Below, piece by piece: positions 14,349-23,195 of a stretch of DNA of 26,110 nucleotides; the stretch's first letter is position 1; the number at the start of each line of letters is the position of its first letter. A program made the position numbers and the translations under genes. Source of the stretch: HRBIN15 sp039630445 (GTDB taxonomy: Bacteria; Armatimonadota; Fimbriimonadia; Fimbriimonadales; GBS-DC); NCBI GenBank assembly GCA_039630445.1, contig JBCNVA010000037.1:1-26110 (forward strand). The letters are read 5' to 3'. The notes beneath the pieces are model-generated. The model was given only the letters and a program-made list of their open reading frames with translations. It ran no database searches and was not told the origin of the DNA.

Positions 14349-17300
14349 ATGCGACTTATACGCCCAAAAACAAAGCGAATCAAGACCGTCATCGAGCCAC
14401 CAGCCCTGCTGGAAATCCAGTTCAACTCGTACCGCTGGTTTATCGAACAGGGTCTTAAGGAACTGTTCGAGGTCTTTTCACCGATCTATGACCTGACAGA
14501 GACCTACTTTATCGAATTTGGCGACTATTGCCTGGGCGAACCGAAGTACGCGCTGGAGGAATGTCGTGAGCGTGAAATCACTTTCGAGGCGCCGTTGCGG
14601 GTCAAGGTGCGCTACGGCAAAAAGGACGGTGAGGTTCAGGAGAGCGAAATCTATCTGGGTGACCTGCCACTGATGACAGACAACGCGACCTTCATTATCA
14701 ATGGGCGCGAGCGCGTGGTCATCAATCAGCTGAACCGCACGCCCGGGGTGCATTTCCCCTCGCCCTATCTGTCCAGCGCGGGGCGCGAGATGATGGCGCG
14801 CGCGTTGCAAGAGGTCTATCTGGTACAGATTATTCCTGCAGAAGGTCCCTGGATTGATGGGGGGAGCGATCCACACGATGTCGTGCGCGTGCGTATCCAC
14901 CAGTCCAAGCAGCTGCCGTTCACCCAGATTATTAAAGCACTGGCAGCGTTTGACGAGGCACGTGTCCCCACCCGTCTGGCACTGGCGCGGGCAGTGGGAT
15001 GGCGCCTGCTCGAACCAGTATCTGTAGACGGGCGGACGGTGCTGGAGCCGGGCACCCTTATCGAACCAGCAATGCTTCAGCAACTACCTGAGGCAACACG
15101 CCAGCAGCGGGTGTTAGTGGAGCCGCCCTACATGCCCGATTCCGAAGGGCGTCTCGGACTGAACCAGGAAGCGTTCCTTCGCTTGTTTGGTACTATAGAG
15201 GAGATTGCCGAACCCACCATCGAGCAATTGAAAGACCGCTATGCCGTAGAGGATATCCGCGACCGACGCGGGCGCGTGCTGGCGGCGCGCGGCACTCGCC
15301 TCGATCAGGAATTAGCCGCTGTGGTGGCGCGAAGTGTAACGGGACCTCTGCGAGTCGCCCGCCTGCCACGCATGGTGGAGGCAACGCTGGAGGCGGACCC
15401 GACCAGCGATTCGCGAGAAGCGCTGCTCGATTTCTACCGACGCCTGCGCCCCGGTGACCCCGCCGTAGAGGAAAATGTCCGCGCTGTGTTCTATAACCTG
15501 TTGCTCGATCGGCGCCGTTACGACTTGGGCGCTGTTGGACGTTACCAAATCAATCGTAAGCTGGGGCACGAAATCCCGCTGACCGTGCGTCACCTGACCG
15601 TGCCCGATCTCATTCTGACGCTCCAGTATCTGATTGAGCTGGCAGAGGAGAAACATGACTACGACGACACCGACCACCTGGCGAACAAGCGCGTCCGCTC
15701 GGTAGGTGAACAGCTGCAGGCTCATCTGCGAACCGCGTTCCTGCGTATGGAGAAGATCGCGCGGGAAAAGATGACCGCCGCCGAGGATGTGCATCAACTG
15801 CTGCCTAACATGGTGCTAAGCGTAAAGCCCGTCTCGGCGGCTCTCAAAAGCTTCTTTGCCCAGAACCCGCTCAGTACCTTCATGGATCAGACAAACCCGC
15901 TGTCGGAGGTGGCGAACAAGCGTCGCCTGTCGGTGTTGGGTCCCGGCGGTCTGGGGCGTCAGAGCGTGCCACCCCAGGTGCGTAACATCTTTCCGAGCCA
16001 CTACGGTCGCCTGTGCCCAGTAGAGACGCCCGAAGGGCAGAACATCGGGTTGGTGAACCAGCTGACGCTGTATGCGCGGGTGGATGAGTATGGCTTCATC
16101 CGCTCGCCCTATCGAGTGGTGCGCGGTGGGCAGGTCACCGACGAGGTGGTCTATTTAGCAGCAGACGACGAGATGACCGCCTTGATCGCCCCCGCCGATA
16201 CCCCCGTACTGGAGGACGGCACCATCGTGACGGAAATGGTTCAGGTACGCTCAGGCGACGAGTATCCGACCGTGCCGCGCGAGCGGGTGGAGTATATGGA
16301 TGTTAGCCCTTCGCAGGTCTTCTCCGTCTCGGCAAGCATGATCCCGTTTCTGGAACATGACGACGCGGGACGCGCCTTGATGGGCGCCAACATGCAGCGG
16401 CAAGCCGTTCCGCTGGTGGAACCCGAGGTCGCGCTGGTGCACACAGGCGTCGAGCGAACCGTTGCCCATAGCGCCCCCAGCGTTATCCGCGCCCGCCGCA
16501 GCGGACGAGTGCGCTATGTGTCGGCTGAGGAGATCCGCGTGGAAACCGATGAAGGCGAACTTGATGTCTATCGCCTCACCCAGCTTCAGGAGAGCAACAA
16601 GGGAACTGCATTTAGCTATCGGGTATCGGTGCAACTGGGTCAGCGCGTGCGCGCGGGCGATGTGCTGGCAGACGGCGCCGCCACCCAGCATGGCGAGCTC
16701 GCGCTTGGGCGCAATGTGCTGGTCGCCTTCATGCCGTGGAACGGCTACAATTATGAGGACGCCGTGCTGGTATCGCAGGCGCTGCTGCATCGGGATACCT
16801 ACACGAGCGTCCACCTCGAAACCTATCAGACCGACGCGGTCGATACGAAGCTGGGGAGCGAAGAGATCACTGCGGATATACCGAATGTGGGGGAGGAAGC
16901 CCGCCGCCACCTCGATGAAGGAGGCATCGTGCGCCTGGGCGCCGAGGTGCGTGCCGAGGATATTCTGGTGGGCAAGGTTGCCCCTAAAGCGCCCACCGAG
17001 GGAACAACCGAGCAGCGACTGGTGCGAATCATCTTCGGCTCGCAAGCGGAGGAGATGCGCGATGTATCGCTTCGGCTGCCTCATGGCGAGCGCGGTGTGG
17101 TCGTGCGAGTGCTGCAGTTCGCCCGCTACCGCTATCAGTGCCAGCGGTGCAACGCACTGTTCTATCATGCCAAACCGTTAGAGAACCGCAACTGTCCGCG
17201 TTGTCGGGGACCCCTGCAGACGCTGCCCGAGGACGAACTGCCCCCCGGTGTGAACCACCGAGTGCGCGTCACTATCGCTACCAAACGGCTGCTGACCGAA

Positions 17301-18401
17301 GGCGACAAGATGGCGGGACGGCACGGCAACAAAGGCGTGATTTCGCGCATTCAGCCGGTGGAGGATATGCCGTTTCTGATGGACGGCACCCCCGTCGATG
17401 TGGTGCTGAACCCGCTCGGTGTGCCCTCCCGCATGAATGTGGGGCAAATCCTGGAGCTGCACCTGGGCTATGCCGCCCGCACGCTCGGCGTGCGCTACCA
17501 GGTGCCAGTCTTCCAAGGCGCAACCGTGGAGGAAGTGCAAGCCGAATTAGCGGCTGTAGCGGATCGGCTGCGCCTGCGTGCCCTAACCACCTTGCTGAAC
17601 GACGAGCTGAATCTCGCCATAGACCTCCCGCCCGATAGCACCTTCGAACAAGCGATGGAGCAGGTACAGCGCCTTCTGGAGACGCTCGATGGGGAGCGAC
17701 AGGAGTGGCTGGCAAGGCGACTGGGCATTCAGCTGAAGGATCCCGACGAGGCGGAAGCCGAGGCGCCAAAACCACGACGCGGGCGCCCCAAGGCGCGCGC
17801 TACCAAGCGGCAGGTAAACCCTGCCGAACTGGCAGCGGTGATTCGTGAGCGCGCCATTCGCCGCAGCGGTTTCGATCCTGCCACAGGCAAAGCCATCCTA
17901 CGCGACGGACAAACAGGTGAACCCTTCCAGAACCCTGTGGCTATCGGCTACCTCTATCTGCTGAAACTGGAACATCTGGCGGAGGAGAAAATCCACGCCC
18001 GCTCCATCGGACCCTACTCGCTGGTCACGCAGCAACCGCTGGGCGGCAAAGCCCAGTTCGGCGGACAGCGACTGGGCGAAATGGAGGTCTGGGCGCTGGA
18101 AGCCTATGGCGCCGCCCATACCCTCCAGGAAATGCTCACCATCAAGTCGGACGATGTGATGGGGCGCATCCGCGCCTACGAAGCCATCGTGAAAGGCGCG
18201 CCCGTCATCCAGCCCTCCGTGCCCGAATCGTTCAAAATCCTGGTGAACGAGCTGCGAGCGCTCGCCCTGCGCGTGCAAATCATCGACTCTCAGGGGCAAC
18301 CTCACGATTTTCGCAGCCTGGAGGAGCTGGAAACGCTCGACATCGAAGCCCAAAGCAAGCCGACCTTAGCCCAGATCGAAAGTGGCAGCAGTGATGGATA
18401 A
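14349..18401 (+). CDS. rpoB: DNA-directed RNA polymerase subunit beta
   Basis: The 1350-residue product is full length (E. coli is 1342). Family blocks run in order: GRERVVINQLNRTPGV near the N-terminus, the rifampicin region FMDQTNPLSEVANKRRLS (about 512-529), HYGRLCPVETPEGQNIGLV, MPWNGYNYEDAVL, GDKMAGRHGNKGVIS, and the C-terminal GGKAQFGGQRLGEMEVWALEAYGA. It forms half of the catalytic cleft with beta'. Two insertions stand out: a four-cysteine ribbon (Cys931, 934, 949, 952) between VVVRVLQF and DELPPGVN, and a long segment before GFDPATGKAILRDG that includes a basic AT-hook-like PRRGRPK at 1142-1148. Compared with E. coli numbering, 513 is Thr (Gln), 526 is Asn (His) and 567 is Gln (Pro). 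It has its own promoter and is followed by rpoC after 50 bases. Upstream is an envelope block, not ribosomal protein genes. Confidence 0.99.
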   Translation: MRLIRPKTKRIKTVIEPPALLEIQFNSYRWFIEQGLKELFEVFSPIYDLTETYFIEFGDYCLGEPKYALEECREREITFEAPLRVKVRYGKKDGEVQESEIYLGDLPLMTDNATFIINGRERVVINQLNRTPGVHFPSPYLSSAGREMMARALQEVYLVQIIPAEGPWIDGGSDPHDVVRVRIHQSKQLPFTQIIKALAAFDEARVPTRLALARAVGWRLLEPVSVDGRTVLEPGTLIEPAMLQQLPEATRQQRVLVEPPYMPDSEGRLGLNQEAFLRLFGTIEEIAEPTIEQLKDRYAVEDIRDRRGRVLAARGTRLDQELAAVVARSVTGPLRVARLPRMVEATLEADPTSDSREALLDFYRRLRPGDPAVEENVRAVFYNLLLDRRRYDLGAVGRYQINRKLGHEIPLTVRHLTVPDLILTLQYLIELAEEKHDYDDTDHLANKRVRSVGEQLQAHLRTAFLRMEKIAREKMTAAEDVHQLLPNMVLSVKPVSAALKSFFAQNPLSTFMDQTNPLSEVANKRRLSVLGPGGLGRQSVPPQVRNIFPSHYGRLCPVETPEGQNIGLVNQLTLYARVDEYGFIRSPYRVVRGGQVTDEVVYLAADDEMTALIAPADTPVLEDGTIVTEMVQVRSGDEYPTVPRERVEYMDVSPSQVFSVSASMIPFLEHDDAGRALMGANMQRQAVPLVEPEVALVHTGVERTVAHSAPSVIRARRSGRVRYVSAEEIRVETDEGELDVYRLTQLQESNKGTAFSYRVSVQLGQRVRAGDVLADGAATQHGELALGRNVLVAFMPWNGYNYEDAVLVSQALLHRDTYTSVHLETYQTDAVDTKLGSEEITADIPNVGEEARRHLDEGGIVRLGAEVRAEDILVGKVAPKAPTEGTTEQRLVRIIFGSQAEEMRDVSLRLPHGERGVVVRVLQFARYRYQCQRCNALFYHAKPLENRNCPRCRGPLQTLPEDELPPGVNHRVRVTIATKRLLTEGDKMAGRHGNKGVISRIQPVEDMPFLMDGTPVDVVLNPLGVPSRMNVGQILELHLGYAARTLGVRYQVPVFQGATVEEVQAELAAVADRLRLRALTTLLNDELNLAIDLPPDSTFEQAMEQVQRLLETLDGERQEWLARRLGIQLKDPDEAEAEAPKPRRGRPKARATKRQVNPAELAAVIRERAIRRSGFDPATGKAILRDGQTGEPFQNPVAIGYLYLLKLEHLAEEKIHARSIGPYSLVTQQPLGGKAQFGGQRLGEMEVWALEAYGAAHTLQEMLTIKSDDVMGRIRAYEAIVKGAPVIQPSVPESFKILVNELRALALRVQIIDSQGQPHDFRSLEELETLDIEAQSKPTLAQIESGSSDG

Positions 18402-18408
18402 GGCTACG

Positions 18409-18425
18409 GAATCGTCAAACGATTC
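18409..18425 (+). other. Short hairpin between rpoB and rpoC
   Basis: GAATCGT at 18409-18415 pairs perfectly with ACGATTC at 18419-18425 around a CAA loop. There is no T-run, so it is unlikely to be a terminator. It could be an RNase processing site or help set the rpoB:rpoC ratio. It lies 11 bases upstream of the rpoC ribosome binding site (GGAGGTG, 18437-18443). Confidence 0.45.
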
Positions 18426-18451
18426 GCTAAACAAGCGGAGGTGTACCATCG

Positions 18452-21400
18452 ATGGATATCGGACATATCAAAGCAATACGCATCGGCTTGGCATCGCCCG
18501 AAGATATTCGGGCATGGTCTTTCGGTGAGGTCAAAAAGCCAGAGACCATTAACTATCGCACCTTCCGCCCAGAGCGTGACGGACTGTTCTGCGAGCGCAT
18601 CTTCGGTCCGACACGCGACTGGGAATGCAGCTGCGGACGCTATAAGCGCGTGAAAAACAAGGGGGTGCGCTGCGAACGGTGTGGTGTGGAAGTGACCCGC
18701 GCGCGCGTCCGACGCGAGCGTATGGGGCACATTGAACTGGCAGCCCCCGTCGTGCATATCTGGTATCTCAAGGGGCAGCCACCCAGCCCGCTGGGATTGC
18801 TGCTCGATATCTCGCCGCGCCAGTTGGAAAAGGTCATCTATTTCACAAATTACATCGTGACAGAAATCGATCGTGCAGGGATTGAACGCAGCCTGGGCGA
18901 CATCCGGCGCGTGGTGGAACAGGAGAAGGCACATCTGGAGGAGGAATTAGCGCGAGTCTATCAGGAACTGGATGCTCGCCTGAAGCGTGAACTGGAAGAT
19001 CACGGTGAAACCTGGACCGAGGCGCAGCGGAAGGAGCGCGAGCATTACTATAACCATCGCAAAGAGATGGAGCTGCGCGAACGGCAGACCTGGCTGGCTG
19101 ATCTGGAGCGTGCCGTCGACCTGCTGGCGCGCCTGCAACTCTACCAGCTGCTGGATGAGAGTTCATGGTCGGGCATCGAGCAGCTGCTGATGCTCTGCTC
19201 GCGGCGGCTGGGACGCGATCTGCGCGGACTGGTACGCGCGGGGCAAGGGGCAGAAGCCATTCGTGAACTGCTGCGTCAGGTCGATCTGGAGCGTCTGGTG
19301 CGCGAATTGCGCGAGGAGGTGGCGCGCACGCAGGGCGCCCGCCGTGCCCGTGTGGTGAAACGCTTGGAGATCGTGGAGGCGTTCCGCGCAAGCCGCGCCC
19401 GCCCCGAATGGATGGTGCTGGATGTCATCCCGGTGCTGCCCCCCGAACTGCGCCCGATGGTGCAACTTGATGGCGGACGATTCGCCACCAGCGACCTGAA
19501 TGACCTCTACCGCCGTATCGTGAACCGCAATAACCGCCTGCGCAAAATCCTGGAGATCCGCGCCCCACGCAGCATCGTGAACTCGGAAAAGCGCCTACTG
19601 CAAGAGGCAGTAGATGCCCTCATCGATAACTCCCGCCGCACCAAACCGGTGGTTGGTTCCAACGGGCGCGTGCTCAAATCGCTGTCCGACCTGCTGAAGG
19701 GCAAGGAAGGGCGGTTCCGCAAGAACCTGCTGGGCAAGCGCGTGGACTATTCGGGACGCTCCGTAATCGTTGTTGGGCCCCATCTAAAGCTGCACCAATG
19801 CGGGCTGCCTAAAGAGATGGCACTGGAACTGTTCAAGCCGTTCGTGATGTATCGACTGATCCAGCAAGGTGCACCGTACAATATCAACAATATCAAAAGC
19901 GCAAAGCATGCGGTGGACCGGCAGGCGCCCGAGGTGTGGCAGGCGCTGGAAGCGGTGATTCGGGAGCATCCAGTGCTGCTGAACCGTGCGCCGACCCTGC
20001 ACCGCCTGGGCATTCAGGCGTTTGAGCCGGTGCTCATCGAAGGCAAGGCAATCCAGCTCCATCCGCTCGTCTGCCACGCCTATAACGCCGACTTCGACGG
20101 CGACCAGATGGCGGTGCATGTGCCGCTCTCTTATCCCGCACAGGCGGAGGCGCGGCTGCTGATGCTGGCAACACATAACCTGTTCAAGCCGGCGGATGGC
20201 TCGCCAATCGTCTCGCCGTTGCAGGATATTGTGCTGGGCGCCTACTATCTCACCATGAATGACCCGTATGGTCAAACAGAGCCGCAGTTCGTCTTCAGCC
20301 AGATGGAGGAAGCTCAGGTCGCCTTCGAGCAGGGTCTCATCCGCATGCATGAACCGATTCAAGTACGCCTTGCCGAGAGTGAATGGCGCGCGGGTGGCGA
20401 GTGGAGCCAGATACTCACCACCACTTTCGGACGCTTAGTGTTCTTCGAGCTGCTGCCCGCCTCGTTCAAAACGCGCCTGCTGGAACATGACCCGACAGGC
20501 GCTCAGCTGGAGGGCTACCTGAACCGCGTCTACACCAAAAAGGCGCTCTCGGAGCTGATCCGGGAGGTCTATCGGCTGTCTGGGCACGCCGAGACGGTCG
20601 TCTTTCTGGATCGGCTGAAGCATGCAGGCTTCTACTGGGCGACGCGTGCGGGCATCACCTTCGCCCTGACCGATATGGAGATCCCTGCCGAGCGCGACGA
20701 GATTGTGCGCCGTGCGGAAGAAGAGGCACGCCGCATCGACGAGCGATATGAGCATGGCGAGCTGACCTTCGCGGAGAAGCGCCAGCGACTGATTGAGCTG
20801 TGGCAGCACGCCTATGAGCAGGTGACCCAGGCGATGCTGCGCTCCATCGCGCGGGATAACCCCCTGTTCATCATCACCGAGTCGGGCGCGCGCGGCTCCA
20901 CCAAACAGCTGGCACAATTAGTCGGCATGCGTGGGCTGATGAGCGGACTGCTCGATATCCGCACCGCCTCGGAACGCCTCATCGAAGAGTTGCCGGTGCG
21001 CCACAGCTTCCGTGAAGGGCTGACCACGCTGGAATATTTCGTGTCGGGCTACGGCGCGCGGCGCGGGCTGGCAAGCACCGCCCTGCTCACTGCAAATGCT
21101 GGCTATCTGACACGCCGCATGGTGGATGTCGCGCAGGATGTGATTGTGCGCATCCCCGATTGCCAGACCACTGAGGGCATCGTGGTCGCTCGAATCATCC
21201 GTGAAGAGGAAGAGATTGAGCCACTTTACCAGCGCATTCGCGGACGCACCGCTCGTAAACGCCTGCTGCACCCTTACACGGGCGAGGTGCTGATCGAGGA
21301 GAACGAGATTATTTCGGACGACTTGGCGCGGATGATTGACCAGCTGGCAGCAGACACAGAGCGGTTCACCCAAGCCCTGCGCGATCTATCCGAGAAGGAG

Positions 21401-23125
21401 CCAGGCGAGCTATTTGCCCCCGATGACGGGCAACCGCTTTGCGATCCTCAAACGGGTGAGGTGCTGCTGGATGTCTTCACCCCGATTGAGGAGGAGACGC
21501 TGGCGCGGCTGCGGGCGCGGCGCGAGGAGCTACGCCACATCTGGCATCGCGCCGGCTTCGAATGGGTGGAACACGACATGGTGGGCGTGCCGATTCGATC
21601 GCCTCTGGTGTGTGCCGCGCGTCAGGGCGTCTGCGCCGCCTGCTACGGACTCGATATGGGCACGCTGCGCCCTGTGGAGCTGGGCACAGCTGTCGGTATC
21701 ATCGCGGCGCAATCGATCGGCGAGCCGGGCACGCAGCTAACCATGCGCGTGTTCCACACGGGTGGCGTGGCAGGCGCGGGTGAACAAATCGCTGGCTTCC
21801 GAGTCGGCGGGGCTACCCTGCAAGCCGCCGCAGCGCTGGGCGAGCTGGAAGAGCGCGGCGTGACCGAGCGTATCAGCGACCTGCGCACCGACCAGCGACG
21901 AGTCATCTATCAGGTGGCGCAGCGCCTGCTGGGCAAACCGATCGAGGCTAATATCACCGACATAGCGGAGACCGAAACTGAAGAGAAGGTCCAGCGCAAG
22001 GTGCGTGAATGGGTGCGCAAGCTGGCAAAGCTCATGGAGAGCCAGAACACGGGCATCAACCGCGTGGAGGAGCTGTTCGAAGCGCGCAAGCCCAAAGGGG
22101 AAGCCATCACCGTGGACTACGAAGGTGAAGTGGTCGACATCGTGCGCAGCATCGGGCGATGGGTCGTGTTGCGAGCGACGCTGCCCGTCGGCGAGCTGCT
22201 CATCGGCAAGGTCAGCCTCCACGAGGTGGTTAGCCCGCAAACGGGTGAAGTCCTGCTGCACGAGCTGGAAGAAATCCGCTCCACCCACCTCAATCGCCTG
22301 ATGGAGCATGGCGTGCAGCAGGTGGAGGTGCTGGACGCTGTGCTGGTGGGCGTCTCCGGCACGCTGGAGGTGAAGGTGGGCGACCGCGTGCTGCCCGGCG
22401 ACCGCCTGACCCCTGGCCCGCTGAACCCGCACGAGCTGCTGCGCCTGCGCGGTGTGCGCGGCGTGCAGGAGTACCTCATTCGCGAAATTCAGGCGGTGTA
22501 CAAGGCGCAGGGCGTCGACATCGATGACAAGCACATCGAGATTATCCTGCGCCAGATGCTGCGCAAGCGGCGCGTCATCGACCCTGGTAGCACCCTCTTC
22601 CTGCCCGGACAAATCGTGGACCGCTTCGTGTTCGAAGAAGCGAATCAGCAGGTGATACGCGAAGGAGGTCGTCCCGCGACTGCCGAGTGGGTGCTGCTGG
22701 GCACTTCGGAAGCGGCACAGCAGACCGAGTCGTTCCTGTCCGCTGCCTCCTTCCAGCGCACGGTCAAGGCGCTGACCGATGCCGCTGTGCGGGGTAAGGT
22801 GGACGAGCTGATTGGGCTGAAGGAGAATGTAATTATTGGGCGACTGATCCCTGCGGGTACGGGCTACACGAAGCCAGAGATTCGCGCTGAGTTCGCACGC
22901 CCTGGCCGGGCAGTTGTCCCAGAGCGGGCGATGCCCACCACCGAGGCGCAACCCGTTACGACGATGGAGGAACTGGAGCGCGCCCTGACGGAGCAAGCGG
23001 AACAGGCTCCCCCGTCTGACCACCCTGACACTTCCAACGGAGCCGAATCGCCCGAATCGGGATCGCCCGAATCAGAGAGCAAGCCGAAACGCGCCCGACG
23101 CAAGCGCGCAAACGGCGAATCGTGA
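18452..23125 (+). CDS. rpoC: DNA-directed RNA polymerase subunit beta'
   Basis: The 1557-residue product carries the N-terminal zinc site Cys59, 61, 74 and 77 (ECSCGRYKR, CERCGVEV) and the catalytic NADFDGDQMAVH with Mg-binding Asp547, 549 and 551. The second zinc site is Cys904, 1054, 1061 and 1064, and the conserved GEPGTQLTMRVFHTGGVAG follows. The first two Cys of the second site are 150 residues apart, against about 74 in E. coli; the extra length contains repeated (H/D)PxTGEVL stretches. A charged helical segment (about 145-300) follows the zinc site. The last 45 or so residues are low-complexity, with ESPESGSPESES followed by a basic KPKRARRKR tail. The ATG at 18452 follows GGAGGTG by eight bases. 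It is co-transcribed with rpoB by position. Confidence 0.99.
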   Translation: MDIGHIKAIRIGLASPEDIRAWSFGEVKKPETINYRTFRPERDGLFCERIFGPTRDWECSCGRYKRVKNKGVRCERCGVEVTRARVRRERMGHIELAAPVVHIWYLKGQPPSPLGLLLDISPRQLEKVIYFTNYIVTEIDRAGIERSLGDIRRVVEQEKAHLEEELARVYQELDARLKRELEDHGETWTEAQRKEREHYYNHRKEMELRERQTWLADLERAVDLLARLQLYQLLDESSWSGIEQLLMLCSRRLGRDLRGLVRAGQGAEAIRELLRQVDLERLVRELREEVARTQGARRARVVKRLEIVEAFRASRARPEWMVLDVIPVLPPELRPMVQLDGGRFATSDLNDLYRRIVNRNNRLRKILEIRAPRSIVNSEKRLLQEAVDALIDNSRRTKPVVGSNGRVLKSLSDLLKGKEGRFRKNLLGKRVDYSGRSVIVVGPHLKLHQCGLPKEMALELFKPFVMYRLIQQGAPYNINNIKSAKHAVDRQAPEVWQALEAVIREHPVLLNRAPTLHRLGIQAFEPVLIEGKAIQLHPLVCHAYNADFDGDQMAVHVPLSYPAQAEARLLMLATHNLFKPADGSPIVSPLQDIVLGAYYLTMNDPYGQTEPQFVFSQMEEAQVAFEQGLIRMHEPIQVRLAESEWRAGGEWSQILTTTFGRLVFFELLPASFKTRLLEHDPTGAQLEGYLNRVYTKKALSELIREVYRLSGHAETVVFLDRLKHAGFYWATRAGITFALTDMEIPAERDEIVRRAEEEARRIDERYEHGELTFAEKRQRLIELWQHAYEQVTQAMLRSIARDNPLFIITESGARGSTKQLAQLVGMRGLMSGLLDIRTASERLIEELPVRHSFREGLTTLEYFVSGYGARRGLASTALLTANAGYLTRRMVDVAQDVIVRIPDCQTTEGIVVARIIREEEEIEPLYQRIRGRTARKRLLHPYTGEVLIEENEIISDDLARMIDQLAADTERFTQALRDLSEKEPGELFAPDDGQPLCDPQTGEVLLDVFTPIEEETLARLRARREELRHIWHRAGFEWVEHDMVGVPIRSPLVCAARQGVCAACYGLDMGTLRPVELGTAVGIIAAQSIGEPGTQLTMRVFHTGGVAGAGEQIAGFRVGGATLQAAAALGELEERGVTERISDLRTDQRRVIYQVAQRLLGKPIEANITDIAETETEEKVQRKVREWVRKLAKLMESQNTGINRVEELFEARKPKGEAITVDYEGEVVDIVRSIGRWVVLRATLPVGELLIGKVSLHEVVSPQTGEVLLHELEEIRSTHLNRLMEHGVQQVEVLDAVLVGVSGTLEVKVGDRVLPGDRLTPGPLNPHELLRLRGVRGVQEYLIREIQAVYKAQGVDIDDKHIEIILRQMLRKRRVIDPGSTLFLPGQIVDRFVFEEANQQVIREGGRPATAEWVLLGTSEAAQQTESFLSAASFQRTVKALTDAAVRGKVDELIGLKENVIIGRLIPAGTGYTKPEIRAEFARPGRAVVPERAMPTTEAQPVTTMEELERALTEQAEQAPPSDHPDTSNGAESPESGSPESESKPKRARRKRANGES

Positions 23126-23129
23126 GAGG

Positions 23130-23154
23130 CAGGGGCGAGTAGGTCTCGCCCCTG
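23130..23154 (+). terminator. Hairpin after rpoC
   Basis: CAGGGGCGAG (23130-23139) and CTCGCCCCTG (23145-23154) form a perfect 10-bp stem around TAGGT, starting five bases after the rpoC stop. The tail TGCCTTCTTCCC is pyrimidine-rich but lacks a T-run. It is the probable 3' end or an attenuation point of the rpoBC transcript. A second small stem, TTCCC (23162-23166) with GGGAA (23172-23176), precedes the next gene. Confidence 0.6.
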
Positions 23155-23195
23155 TGCCTTCTTCCCTGATCGGGAACGGGGAGGAGTGAGGGGAG

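Noticed and set aside
13808..14425. 205-codon minus-strand frame spanning the barrel-rpoB gap
   Set aside because: It crosses the repeat, the rpoB promoter and the ends of two real genes; the product is not protein-like.
16251..17168. 305-codon minus-strand frame opposite rpoB
   Set aside because: Fully antisense to conserved rpoB blocks, with no credible family motif; treated as a codon-bias shadow.
21737..23023. 428-codon open frame on the minus strand opposite rpoC
   Set aside because: It lies wholly antisense to an unmistakable rpoC, its His/Gln/Leu-rich composition is that of a reversed GC-rich coding strand, and no domain is recognisable.
23126..23195. Upstream extension of uvrA to recover the missing N-terminus
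   Set aside because: An in-frame TGA at 23187-23189 and the end of rpoC immediately upstream leave no room; no Walker A is encoded in any frame there.
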